Below are positions 25,301 through 33,231 of a stretch of DNA of 64,000 nt, piece by piece. Below the pieces are notes generated by a model that was given only the letters and a program-made list of their open reading frames with translations, searched no databases and had not been told where the DNA came from. Positions within the stretch are counted from its first letter, which is position 1, and each line of letters opens with the position of its first letter. This stretch comes from Mesorhizobium sp. CA8 (GTDB lineage Bacteria; Pseudomonadota; Alphaproteobacteria; Rhizobiales; Rhizobiaceae), in assembly GCF_020164955.1 (NCBI RefSeq), contig NZ_JAIUHG010000018.1, forward strand, positions 1 to 64,000, read 5' to 3'. Made by a program: the position numbers and the translations under genes.

Positions 25301-25522
25301 GCCCTGCACGCCGTTGATCTGCTGCTCGAGCGGCGTGGTGACCGTATCGGCAACGACCTGCGCGCTGGCGCCCGGATAGTGCGCGCTGACCACGACCTGC
25401 GGTGGCGTGATGTCGGGGAATTGCGAGACCGGCAACAGGAAATAGGCGATTGCGCCGGCGAGCACCATGATGATGGCGATCGCCGACGCGAAGATCGGGC
25501 GGTGGATGAAGAAGCTCACCAT
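22325..25522 (-). CDS. RND multidrug efflux pump, inner-membrane transporter (HAE1 family)
   Basis: A 1,065-residue resistance-nodulation-division pump. The start MVSFFIHRPIFASAIAIIMVLAGAIAYF is the typical first helix; the proton-relay region VVDDAIVVVENVER (helix 4 with paired aspartates) and the second-half GLAAKNAILIVEFARRR are visible. Length and two large periplasmic loops match AcrB-like pumps. It overlaps a 78-codon ORF at its 5' end and is followed by the adaptor gene. The divergent TetR gene 480 bases upstream is the probable repressor. The C-terminal tail is Ala/Glu/Pro-rich and shows no motif. Confidence 0.9.
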   Translation of the reverse strand: MVSFFIHRPIFASAIAIIMVLAGAIAYFLLPVSQFPDITPPQVVVSAHYPGASAQVVADTVTTPLEQQINGVQGMTYMSSTSSNDGSSTITITFDVGYPLSTAAVDVQNRVSQAASSLPAIVNQGGVTIKKQNPNFVLIVDLTSPDGSVDPVALSNLAYLQVVDPLKRLPGVGDVQIFGERRYSMRVWLDPDKLANLGITAVDVQNAIAEQNVQVAAGKIGQSPAPAGTSFEMQVNAVGRLSDPKEFGDIVVRANSQNGSLVRLRDVARIELGALQYSSSAFFGKDPTVVLAVYQMPGSNALDLQQRVKDKMQELSQRFPKGVSYAMHYDTTRFVSASMHDVLITLGEALVLVVAVVFIFLQSWRTTIIPTIAIPVSLIATLAVMYMLGFSLNMLSLLGMVLAIGLVVDDAIVVVENVERQLEAGLKPLAATRAAMAEVTGPIIATTAVLMAVFVPVAFIPGVSGRLYNQFALTVAISVGISAFNSLTLSPALSAAFLRHRGETQFVLFRWFNAGFDWLSHAYAHGVRLLIKLRWIMLGLFAAGLVATYFVWQKLPSTFLPVEDQGYFFVVIQLPDGASLERTDAVAQKARDILQNTPGVDIVGSISGLNFLTSAAQSNSAVEFAILKPWDERGPDQSASKLVEQVRGKLLQMPDAFALSFDPPSIPGIGTTGGFEFQVEDLSGRGSAALNDVTQALIAEARKQPELNPQQLFSSFSTSTPQFNYDLDRSKAKLLGLNLPDVFNTLQIYLGSLYVNDFNLFGRTFRVTIQADKDARADATDISRLYVRNASGGMVPLSTLGRLVPIVGPETVPHYNNNASALINGGAAPGFSSGQAVAAMERAAANVLPRDFGYEWTGITFQELKAGSIASVVFGLAIVFVFLILAAQYESWAMPFMVLLAVPLALFGAFIVLLLRGMQIDVYSQIGFVMLIGLAAKNAILIVEFARRRREEGLTIVEAAMEAARLRLRPILMTAFAFILGVLPLMFATGAGAASRQSIGTTVFGGMVAATILSLVFVPVFYAVIEQLRERGEREPAKAHDDAPQQDKIEPTAEPALQPLAQAAE

Positions 25523-25752
25523 GATGCGGACGCCTCGCCGAACGGGTTTGCGAAATGGCGCAGGCGCCGGGCCCGGCCGGAGCCGGAATCCTGCAGGAAG
25601 GATGGCGGGATGTTGCCCGACGCCCGGTCGGCCGCGCGCTGGCGCAGCATCCGCTCGAAGGCTTTGGGGTCGATCCCATCCGCCTTCATCACCAGCCGGA
25701 TCATCGGATCCCGGATGGCTTCGTCGATCGTCAGGTCTTTGCGCTTTTGCAT
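25516..25752 (-). CDS. Small protein of unknown function overlapping the RND pump start
   Basis: A 78-residue soluble protein, MQKRKDLTIDEAIRDPMI at its start and rich in Arg/Ala. ATG 25752 has AAGGAGCC 8-15 bases upstream, a good ribosome site. Its stop lies 7 bases inside the pump gene, so translation may be coupled. The words DEAIRDPMIRLVMKADG and FERMLRQRAADRA look like a helical conserved protein found widely in rhizobia, but I cannot name it. Confidence 0.55.
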   Translation of the reverse strand: MQKRKDLTIDEAIRDPMIRLVMKADGIDPKAFERMLRQRAADRASGNIPPSFLQDSGSGRARRLRHFANPFGEASASW

Positions 25753-25903
25753 AGGAGTGGCTCCTTGCTCGGCCCGCATCGCTTGATCACGGACCGCTTT
25801 TTCTCGAATTCACCGGCCGAAGCCGCATGACAGGCAGGTTTTGCGTCCTATCTCACTCTGGCAGGGCTTATCGGAGGCCTTGTCGTTTGACGGCGAGTGA
25901 TAT

Positions 25904-25952
25904 AGGTGTTACCAGTAAGTAACATGCTGGAAGTTACAGACCGGTAACACCC
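25904..25952. promoter_or_regulatory. GTTAC-repeat region between RND and TetR genes
   Basis: The words ggtgttacc, agtaagtaacatgctgg, aagttacagaccggtaac and acaccc hold inverted copies of GTTAC/GTAAC several times within 50 bases. An inverted pair ggtgttacc ... ggtaacacc spans 25,907-25,951. This is the most dyad-rich piece of the 247-base gap and a good candidate for the TetR operator. No footprint data; spacing from both genes is compatible. Confidence 0.45.
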
Positions 25953-26002
25953 TAGTCAAGAGGTGGCGACGGTTTTTTTGGAAACGACGAAAGGAGATCA
26001 TG

Positions 26003-26584
26003 ATGACTGACGGCGTCGCGGAGCGTTCCCGCCCCCGGGATCGAATCCTGGAGACGGCGCAGGACATGTTCCACAAGCACGGCATCAAGGGTGTGGGCGT
26101 CGACGCCATCACGGAGGCTGCCGGCACGAACAAGATGACGCTTTACCGTCATTTCGAATCGAAGGACGAATTGATCGTCGAATGCCTGCGCGCCACGGCG
26201 GCGAAGGCTTCGAGGATTTGGGACGAGTTCGAGGCCAAGCATCCCGGCGACAAGCTCGCCCAGTTGCATGCTTGGGTCCAAAAGGCTTCTGAACTGCTCA
26301 GCGCCGACAGCCGCGGCTGCGATATGGCCAATGCCGCCGTCGAGCTCACCGAAACCGATCACCCGGCAAGGCGCGTCATCAAGGAACTGAAGGAAGCCCA
26401 GCGCGAAAAGCTGGTTGCGCTTTGCCGCGATGCCGGCATCGGCCAGGCAGAGCTTCTTGCCGACACGCTGTCGCTGTTGCTCGAAGGCGCGCGAGTCTCA
26501 ATGCAGAGCGTCGGCGCCGAAGGCCCGAGCGCGCAATTCGTGCGCATGGCCGAAAGCCTGATCGCCTCGTTCCGGGCGCGCTGA
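26003..26584 (+). CDS. TetR-family repressor, probable regulator of the RND pump
   Basis: A 193-residue TetR/AcrR regulator. The helix-turn-helix (about residues 12-55) contains DRILETAQDMFHKHGIKGVGVDAI and TNKMTLYRHFESKDELI, the classical YRHF-KDEL recognition signature. The C-terminal ligand domain is of the usual size. ATG 26003 is preferred over 26000 because of its better spacing from AAGGAG. It is divergent from the RND genes; the gap has the repeated words gtaacatgctgga and gttacagaccggtaaca (25,917-25,949), which may hold its operator. Confidence 0.83.
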   Translation: MTDGVAERSRPRDRILETAQDMFHKHGIKGVGVDAITEAAGTNKMTLYRHFESKDELIVECLRATAAKASRIWDEFEAKHPGDKLAQLHAWVQKASELLSADSRGCDMANAAVELTETDHPARRVIKELKEAQREKLVALCRDAGIGQAELLADTLSLLLEGARVSMQSVGAEGPSAQFVRMAESLIASFRAR

Positions 26585-26610
26585 TCTCTTCGCCTCGTCC
26601 TGACTCTGTT

Positions 26611-27423
26611 ATGCTGTTCCGGAAACGGGCGCTAGACTATGGGTCAGGCAAGTTTTCCGAGATGTATGAGCGCTGGCTCGTGGGTCCTCTCTTTCGCCCC
26701 TGGGCAGAAGTGACCTTCGAAGAACTGAAGCTGTCTCCAGGCCATCGTGTGTTGGACATCGCCTGCGGCACGGGAATAGTTGCCCGGGTTGCCAGGGAAC
26801 GGCTCGGCGCCGCCGGATATGTCCTCGGCATCGACATCAATGCAGATATGCTTGCTGTCGCGCGCACCGTGGCGCCAGACATCGATTGGCGCGTAGGTAA
26901 TGCCGGTGCACTGCCCCTCCATGACGGAGAGCAGTTCGACGTGATCGTCTGTCAACAAGGGCTCCAGTTCTTTCCCGACAAATCCGCTGCGGCGGCGGAG
27001 ATGCGGCGAGCACTGGCGCAGGGTGGCCGGCTGGCCGTTGCCACGTGGCGCCCCGATGATGAAATCCCCTTCTTTCGGGATCTCCGCCGCGCCGAGCGCC
27101 TCCTCGGTCCAGTGGTGGACCTGCGCCACAGCTTTGGGAATGCGGCGCTGATCGAGGCGCTGCTCCGGGACGCCGGTTTCCACGACGTCCGATCAAGGAC
27201 AATATCGCGCAGGATACGCTTAGAGGACGGGGCGCCTCTCCTGCGGTTGAACACGATGGCCCTGGTCGGCATGAGCGCCGCCGGCAAGGCGATGGCCGAT
27301 CAGGAACGCAAGCACGTCGTGGAGGACATCATGAGCGGGAGCGCGCCCGTGCTGCAGTCTTATGCGGATGGATCGGGAGTCGCTTTCGAACTCAGCTCCA
27401 ATCTAGTGACGGCGAAAGGCTAG
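26611..27423 (+). CDS. Class I SAM-dependent methyltransferase
   Basis: A 270-residue methyltransferase of the UbiE/Methyltransf_11 type. Motif I, RVLDIACGTGIVAR (about residues 42-55), and motif II-like GIDINADMLAVA, with FDVIVCQQGLQFFPD downstream, are the SAM-binding segments. ATG 26611 (MLFRKRALDYGSGKFS) is taken as start; it lies 26 bases after the TetR stop and the frame upstream only overlaps that gene. The substrate cannot be read from sequence. It may be cotranscribed with the TetR gene. Confidence 0.78.
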   Translation: MLFRKRALDYGSGKFSEMYERWLVGPLFRPWAEVTFEELKLSPGHRVLDIACGTGIVARVARERLGAAGYVLGIDINADMLAVARTVAPDIDWRVGNAGALPLHDGEQFDVIVCQQGLQFFPDKSAAAAEMRRALAQGGRLAVATWRPDDEIPFFRDLRRAERLLGPVVDLRHSFGNAALIEALLRDAGFHDVRSRTISRRIRLEDGAPLLRLNTMALVGMSAAGKAMADQERKHVVEDIMSGSAPVLQSYADGSGVAFELSSNLVTAKG

Positions 27424-27449
27424 GTGGCTTCGCCTCCGCCTTTGGCACG

Positions 27450-27576
27450 CAAAGAAAAAGCCCGCTGCCGGGAGGAGGTGGCAGCGGGCTCGATTTCGAA
27501 TACGGCACGGGAGGAGGTGTACCGCACTCAGCGTCGGCATCACATCTGGGAGGAGGAGACGGCCGACACCCAGATA
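27450..27576 (-). ncRNA. Candidate cuckoo-type (alpha-r14-like) small RNA with three CCTCCTCCC hairpins
   Basis: On the minus strand three hairpins in a row each expose CCTCCTCCC in the loop (plus-strand GGGAGGAGG at 27,548-27,556, 27,509-27,517 and 27,470-27,478). The first has a gtcggc/gccgac stem (27,533-27,538 and 27,562-27,567). The second is imperfect. The third has a perfect 11-bp stem (27,459-27,469 with 27,480-27,490) and runs into CTTTTTCTTT, a rho-independent terminator. Anti-Shine-Dalgarno motifs in loops of tandem hairpins are the hallmark of cuckoo RNAs in alphaproteobacteria. TTGCCG-17-TATTTA lies just upstream. I expect about 125 nucleotides. Confidence 0.72.
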
Positions 27577-27578
27577 AA

Positions 27579-27607
27579 TACGAGGTGCCTAACGATTCGG
27601 CAATTGC
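27579..27607 (-). promoter_or_regulatory. Candidate promoter of the small RNA
   Basis: Read on the minus strand, TTGCCG and TATTTA are 17 bases apart and the -10 ends only a few bases before the first hairpin. This gives a start close to 27,573. A heat-shock sigma factor promoter, common for this RNA family, was not evident. Confidence 0.4.
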
Positions 27608-27677
27608 GAAACCTGCATAGCTGCTGTGCAGAATTGCGGGATCAATCGTCAGACAAATAAGCGAGCGGCCGCCCGCG

Positions 27678-28700
27678 CTACTGCACCGGCACGTTTTCCT
27701 TGAAGATCAGCCGCGGCTCGATGAATTTCTTCGTCAGATACGGCGCCGACGACGCGATGGAGCCGAGCAGGCGGATCACCGACTGCTCCGCGATCAGCCG
27801 CGCATTCTGGTCGATGACAACGTCGGCGAGATCGTCGACGAGATAGCGCCGTGTTTCCTTGGTCAGGTCGTGGCAGATGAAGACCGGCTTCTTGCGCGGC
27901 TTGACCTCAAGCAAGGCCTTGGCCACGCCGGACCGCCCGGCGCCGACGCAATAAATGCCGAGCAGCTCCGGTTCGTTGTGCAGCGCCTTGACGGTCGCGC
28001 GGTAGCTGGCGTCCGGGTCGTCATTGCTCTCGGCGGCGCTTGAGACCGTGAGGTCGGGAAACTCTTCGGCGAGCACCGAACGAAAACCCATCTCGCGCTC
28101 CTCGTGGCCGCGATAGGAGCGCGAGCCGACCACCATTGCCAGATGTCCGGTGCGGTCGCCAAGGAAGCGGCCCATCAGCAGCGCCGCCGTGCGGCCCGCC
28201 ACCCGGTTGTCGATGCCGACATAGGCTGAGCGGGGTGCCGCCGGCACATCCGAGATCAGCGTAACCAGCCTGATCCCGGCATCGACCAACTCGCGCAGGA
28301 TGTTGCGCGTGCGCGGATGATCGACAGCGATCATGCCGACACCGTTGGCCTTGAGCGACAGATTCTCCAGAGCGCTCTGCAGCGCGCCCGGCGAAATGCC
28401 GGCAAGGTTGTGGATGCGGCAGGAAGCGACCAGCGGCAGACGCTGGGCATAGTCCTCGATGTGATGGGCGAGATCGGCCATGAAGGCGTTGGATCCGATC
28501 GGGAGGAAGAATTCGAGATGCGCCGGCTTCGACGGCAGCACGACCTGGTCGAGCGTCGGCAGATAACCGAGCTGCTTGGCCGCTTCCAGCACGCGCTGCC
28601 GATTGGCCGCGCTTGCGCCTGGGCGGTTGTTGAGCACTCGGTCGACGGTCGCGGTCGACAGGCCGCAGCTCCGGGCGATATCGGCTACGGTGGCTTTCAT
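27678..28700 (-). CDS. LacI-family transcriptional regulator of the sugar ABC operon
   Basis: A 340-residue LacI/GalR regulator. The N-terminal HTH ATVADIARSCGLSTATVDRVLNNRPGASAANRQRV has the standard hinge layout, and the rest is a periplasmic-binding-protein-like sensor domain. I choose ATG 28700 (MKATVADIA), with GGGA 5 bases upstream; ATG 28712 is also possible. It follows the ABC ATPase gene by 86 bases on the same strand, so it is the last gene of the transport operon and probably controls it. No operator is certain; a 5-6-5 dyad upstream of the binding-protein gene is a candidate. Confidence 0.82.
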   Translation of the reverse strand: MKATVADIARSCGLSTATVDRVLNNRPGASAANRQRVLEAAKQLGYLPTLDQVVLPSKPAHLEFFLPIGSNAFMADLAHHIEDYAQRLPLVASCRIHNLAGISPGALQSALENLSLKANGVGMIAVDHPRTRNILRELVDAGIRLVTLISDVPAAPRSAYVGIDNRVAGRTAALLMGRFLGDRTGHLAMVVGSRSYRGHEEREMGFRSVLAEEFPDLTVSSAAESNDDPDASYRATVKALHNEPELLGIYCVGAGRSGVAKALLEVKPRKKPVFICHDLTKETRRYLVDDLADVVIDQNARLIAEQSVIRLLGSIASSAPYLTKKFIEPRLIFKENVPVQ

Positions 28701-28786
28701 GGGTCCAGTCATAGGCGCTGATGCAATCCTGTGCCAGCGGCGGGCGTGAAGGGGCTGCCGGCAGCCGATCGGCCTGCGGTCAGCCC

Positions 28787-29581
<795 letters not shown>

Positions 29582-29585
29582 CGTC

Positions 29586-30572
29586 TTAAGTCCCCGCCTG
29601 GTGCCGGCGTTCGAGCCATGAATGCAGGGCCATCATGCCGAGAATGATCGCGCCGATGAAGATATTGTAGGCGAGCCCCGGCACGCCGATCAGCACGATG
29701 CCGTTGCGCATCACGCGCAGGATCAGGATGCCGAGCACCGTGCCGACGATGGTGCCGCGCCCGCCGGTCAGCGCCGTGCCGCCGATCACCACCATGGCGA
29801 TGACCTCGAGCTCGTAGCCCGTGCCGCTGTTGGGGTTGGCCGCGGAGGTGCGCAGCGACGAGATCACCCCGGCCAAGGAAGCCATCACCGCCGAAAGGAT
29901 GAACAGGCCGACCTTGACGCGGCTGACGTTGACGCCGCGCGCGCGGGCCGCGTTCGGATTGCCGCCGGCGGCTTGGATCCAGTTGCCGGTCCGGCTCTGC
30001 GTCAGCACATAGCCCAGCACGATCGCAGCGCCGATGAACCAGAACAGCGATGCATAGATGCGGAAGGGCCCGAGATAGAAATCGCCGACCAGGATGTTCG
30101 CCAGCCAGCTGCCTTCCGCACTCCAGGTGCGCTGCGGGAAGCCGTCGGTGATGAACAGCGCCGAGCCGCGCACGACCAGCAGCATGCCGAGCGTGACGAG
30201 GAAGGACGGGATCTTGAGCTGGGTGACAAACCAGCCATTCACCAGCCCGATCAGGGCAGCAACGATCAGCGCGATCAGCAGGCCCATCTCGAGCGAAGTG
30301 ACGCCGCTGTTGAAGAGCGTCCACATCAGCACTGGCGAGAAGCCGAACAACGAGCCGACCGAAAGATCGAATTCGCCCGATGTCATCAGGAGCGTCATCG
30401 CCAGCGCGATCAGGCCGAGCTCGACGGTGAAGGCCAGGATGTTCGAAATGTTCTGCGGCGACAGGAAGTCGGGATTGATACCCCAGAAGACGACGAGCTC
30501 GACGATAAGCAGCACCAGCGGACCGAATTCCGCTCGCGCGATGAAACTTTGAATGAAGGAACGGTTTTCCAT
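29586..30572 (-). CDS. Sugar-type ABC importer, permease
   Basis: A 328-residue CUT2-family permease with eight to ten hydrophobic segments. Typical words are MTLLMTSGEFDLSVGS, GLVNGWFVTQLKIPSFLVTLG and GGTALTGGRGTIVGTVLG, the conserved cytoplasmic loop region of RbsC/FrcC-like proteins. It is 4 bases from the ATPase and 107 bases downstream of the binding protein gene. The 107-base gap includes a GC-rich hairpin-prone stretch but no convincing promoter. Confidence 0.85.
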   Translation of the reverse strand: MENRSFIQSFIARAEFGPLVLLIVELVVFWGINPDFLSPQNISNILAFTVELGLIALAMTLLMTSGEFDLSVGSLFGFSPVLMWTLFNSGVTSLEMGLLIALIVAALIGLVNGWFVTQLKIPSFLVTLGMLLVVRGSALFITDGFPQRTWSAEGSWLANILVGDFYLGPFRIYASLFWFIGAAIVLGYVLTQSRTGNWIQAAGGNPNAARARGVNVSRVKVGLFILSAVMASLAGVISSLRTSAANPNSGTGYELEVIAMVVIGGTALTGGRGTIVGTVLGILILRVMRNGIVLIGVPGLAYNIFIGAIILGMMALHSWLERRHQAGT

Positions 30573-30679
30573 TGAGCCCGCGGCGTGAATGATTGGCTGA
30601 AGCCCGCTCCGACCAGACAGGGCTCGACGGTACAGGAAAGCGGTCGCGGCCCGAAGGCCGCGACTGCAAATGTCAGGGA

Positions 30680-31612
30680 TTATTTGCCGGACAGGATCTT
30701 GTCGTAGACGCCGGCGGTGTCCTTCTCATAGAGCGCGCCGGTGATGACGTTGAAGCCTGGGGGGATGCCGCTGGCGGCCATGTTGGCCAGCGAAAGCGCC
30801 ACATAGCTGGTCGCCTGCGGGTCCTGCCACTGCCCGGCATTGACGTAGCCGTTCAGCACTTCCTGCGTGGTGTCGAGCGAGTTGCCCCAGCCGACGACCG
30901 GGATTTCGCCCGGCTTGACGCCGGCCTGGTCGAACACGCGCTTGATCGAGCCGGTGACAAGATCGCCGAGGCCGATGATCGCCTTCACCTTGCCTTTGTG
31001 GGCGGTGAGATAGTCGACCATGCGGTTGATCACTTCGGCCTGATCGAGCGTCGCTTCGGTCACCTCATAGGTGATGCCGACGGGTCCGAACACGCTCTTG
31101 ATGCCTTCCTCTTCCTGCACGCCATAGGTGGCTCCGGGGACCTCGACCGGCATCCAGACGAAATCGCCCTTCTTCACCAGGCCCTTGTCGACCAGGTATT
31201 GCGCCCAGTGCTTGCCGAAGGTGACATTGTCGCCGCCGACATAGGCGTTGAAGTTGGCCTTCGGATCGGGCGTGTTGAAGTTGATGATCGGGATATTGGC
31301 CGCGCGCGCTTCCTTGACGATCTCGACAAGGCTGCCCGGATCGGGGCTGGTGGTGACGATGCCGTCGGCCTTGGCCGAGATGGCGGCGCGGACGGCCTCC
31401 TGCTGTGACGCCACATCGCCATTGTGGAACGAGGTGTTCACTTTGTTGCCGGTGTCGCTCGCCCATTGCTTGGCGCCGGCCAGGAAGTAGGTCCAGACCG
31501 GATCGGCCGGGCCGCCATGCGAAATCCAGTAGAACGTCTTGGCCTCAGCCATCGCCGGAATGGCGAGCATGGCGATGAAGCCAAGCACGAGCAGTCTTAG
31601 CCGCGAAAGCAT
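30680..31612 (-). CDS. Sugar-type ABC importer, periplasmic binding protein
   Basis: A 310-residue periplasmic binding protein of the RbsB/FrcB type. A signal peptide (residues 1-24: MLSRLRLLVLGFIAMLAIPA then MAEAK) is followed by the repeated two-lobe fold; ADGIVTTSPDPGSLVEIV and IPIINFNTPDP are typical of this group. ATG 31612 has GGGAGGAAAT 5-14 bases upstream; the nearer ATG 31627 would include that site in the coding region. First gene of the four-gene operon. The ligand cannot be told from sequence; the FAH-family gene upstream hints at a sugar acid pathway. Confidence 0.85.
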   Translation of the reverse strand: MLSRLRLLVLGFIAMLAIPAMAEAKTFYWISHGGPADPVWTYFLAGAKQWASDTGNKVNTSFHNGDVASQQEAVRAAISAKADGIVTTSPDPGSLVEIVKEARAANIPIINFNTPDPKANFNAYVGGDNVTFGKHWAQYLVDKGLVKKGDFVWMPVEVPGATYGVQEEEGIKSVFGPVGITYEVTEATLDQAEVINRMVDYLTAHKGKVKAIIGLGDLVTGSIKRVFDQAGVKPGEIPVVGWGNSLDTTQEVLNGYVNAGQWQDPQATSYVALSLANMAASGIPPGFNVITGALYEKDTAGVYDKILSGK

Positions 31613-31740
31613 TCGATTTCCTCCCATGTTGAAACTCTCCTCCTGGATCAGCGCGACGCGGCCTTGGACCGCACCTCCTGCCGGCGCCGACCGGAACGTC
31701 TAGAGCATTCTCTTTTTTGCGGCGCTGGCAAGCCTCCATC

Positions 31741-31756
31741 GCCAATGGATGTTGGC
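31741..31756. promoter_or_regulatory. Dyad upstream of the sugar ABC operon
   Basis: gccaatggatgttggc is a 5-6-5 inverted repeat 129 bases before the binding-protein start, in the 271-base gap after the FAH gene. It is the clearest dyad in the gap and a possible LacI-family site, though it lacks the central CG common to such operators. The rest of the gap shows no gene. Confidence 0.28.
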
Positions 31757-31883
31757 ACAGGCGCGGGCGCCATCAGCAATCCCATCAGATTGCATCAGCT
31801 GCGGCGATATTCGTTGGGCAAGCGGCACCATCGGCCATCCGCTGCACGGATTGGCCTCGAAGCAACCGCTGTCTGGTGCGGCT

Positions 31884-33041
31884 TTAGATCAGCCCCGCCT
31901 TGGCCAGGTCGCGCATCAGGTGGCTGGCGCCATAGGTCCAGTGTGGGCAGTCGGGCGACAGGCGCACGCGATTGGTGAGCGCGCCAAGCTTTTCCGACGA
32001 GATGGTGACGATGTCGCCGACCTTGTGCGTAAAACCCTTGCCCTTCTCGCCGCGATCCTTCGAAGGCACGAACATGGTGCCGAGATAGAGCGCCAGCCCG
32101 TCCGGATACTGGTGGTGCGGTCCCATTGCCGCCTTGACCAGTTCCTCCGGCGAGCGGCTGATTTCGGCCATCGAGCTCGCGCCCTCCAGCGAGAAGCCGT
32201 CCTCGCCCTCGACGCTGAGCCGCACCGTGGCGCGCTTCACGTCCGCGATCGAAAATGTCTCGTCGAACAGGCGGACGAACGGCCCGAGCGAAGCGGAGGC
32301 GTTGTTGTCCTTGGCCTTGCCGAGCAGCAGCGCCGAGCGCCCTTCGACGTCGCGCAGATTGACGTCGTTGCCGAGCGTGGCGCCGACGATGCGGCCCGAG
32401 CTGTCGGCGATCATGGCGATCTCGGGCTCCGGATTGTTCCAGGTGGAGACAGGATGCAGGCCGACATCGGCGCCGAAGCCGACGGAAGCCATCGGCTGGC
32501 ACTTGGTGAAGATCTCGGCGTCCGGGCCGATGCCCACTTCGAGATATTGCGACCAGGCGCCGCGCGAGATCAGCTTGGCCTTGATCTCCATCGCTTCCGG
32601 CGAGCCGGGCTTGAGCTTCGACAAATCGTGGCCGATCAGTCCGGCGATGTCGGCGCGGATGGCGTCGGCCTTTTCGGCCGAGCCGCGCGCCTGTTCCTCA
32701 ATGACGCGCTCGAGCAGGCTGACGACGAAGGTGACGCCGGAGGCCTTCACCGCCTGCAGGTCGACGGGCGAGAGCAGGATGGGCTTCCCGGCGTCACGTT
32801 TGGCCTCGAAGCTGTTCGCCGCGATCTCTTCCAGCGCGCCGATCGCCTTGCCCTTGGCCGAGCGCAGATAGTCAGCCGGATCCTTCAACTCGCAAAGATC
32901 GCGCACTGTAGGCGCCGCGCTCGAGGTGACGTCGATGACCTGTCCGTCCCGCACCGTCACCACCAGCGGATGGGAAGCGGCGCTGGTCTTGGCGCGGCCG
33001 ACGAAAATTCCATCGGCGGGCAAGCGGGTCGGATCGGTCAT
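31884..33041 (-). CDS. Fumarylacetoacetate hydrolase (FAH) family protein
   Basis: A 385-residue FAH-family enzyme; the C-terminal half holds the metal-binding hot-dog-like FAH fold (segments GFGADVGLHPVSTWNNPEPEIAM and ALYLGTMFVPSKDRGEKG). ATG 33041 has GAGAGG 8-13 bases upstream. Family members of this length include 2-keto-3-deoxy sugar-acid dehydratases (XylX type) as well as acylpyruvases. Its position upstream of a sugar ABC operon, on the same strand, favours the former, but no other pathway gene is present. Function stated here is a class only. Confidence 0.7.
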   Translation of the reverse strand: MTDPTRLPADGIFVGRAKTSAASHPLVVTVRDGQVIDVTSSAAPTVRDLCELKDPADYLRSAKGKAIGALEEIAANSFEAKRDAGKPILLSPVDLQAVKASGVTFVVSLLERVIEEQARGSAEKADAIRADIAGLIGHDLSKLKPGSPEAMEIKAKLISRGAWSQYLEVGIGPDAEIFTKCQPMASVGFGADVGLHPVSTWNNPEPEIAMIADSSGRIVGATLGNDVNLRDVEGRSALLLGKAKDNNASASLGPFVRLFDETFSIADVKRATVRLSVEGEDGFSLEGASSMAEISRSPEELVKAAMGPHHQYPDGLALYLGTMFVPSKDRGEKGKGFTHKVGDIVTISSEKLGALTNRVRLSPDCPHWTYGASHLMRDLAKAGLI

Positions 33042-33178
33042 GGCATCATTCCTCTCAATTTTTCGCGCGCGGCACTTTTCCCCGATTTCGCGGAAACGTC
33101 TATCCCGCCAGCCGCAACATTTATGACCATGCATGTGCTGTCACACAGCCACAACCGAACTGGCCCATCGAAGCGTTC

Positions 33179-33194
33179 TTTCAAATCTATGAAA
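33179..33194. promoter_or_regulatory. Operator-like palindrome upstream of the FAD oxidoreductase gene
   Basis: TTTCAAATCTATGAAA, 38 bases before the GTG start at 33232. It matches TTTCATAAATATGAAA at 34,565-34,580 in 13 of 16 positions; both have TTTCA-N6-TGAAA arms. A shared regulator is inferred, most simply the PuuR-like protein encoded at 37,635. Confidence 0.5.
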
Positions 33195-33231
33195 TATGCA
33201 ATAGAATTTTCACCAAGCTCCAGCGCGTTAG

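Noticed and set aside
23948..25786. A 612-codon plus-strand frame opposite the RND pump gene
   Set aside because: Composition (Asp/His/Arg-rich, low complexity) is that of an antisense shadow; the pump on the other strand is unmistakable.
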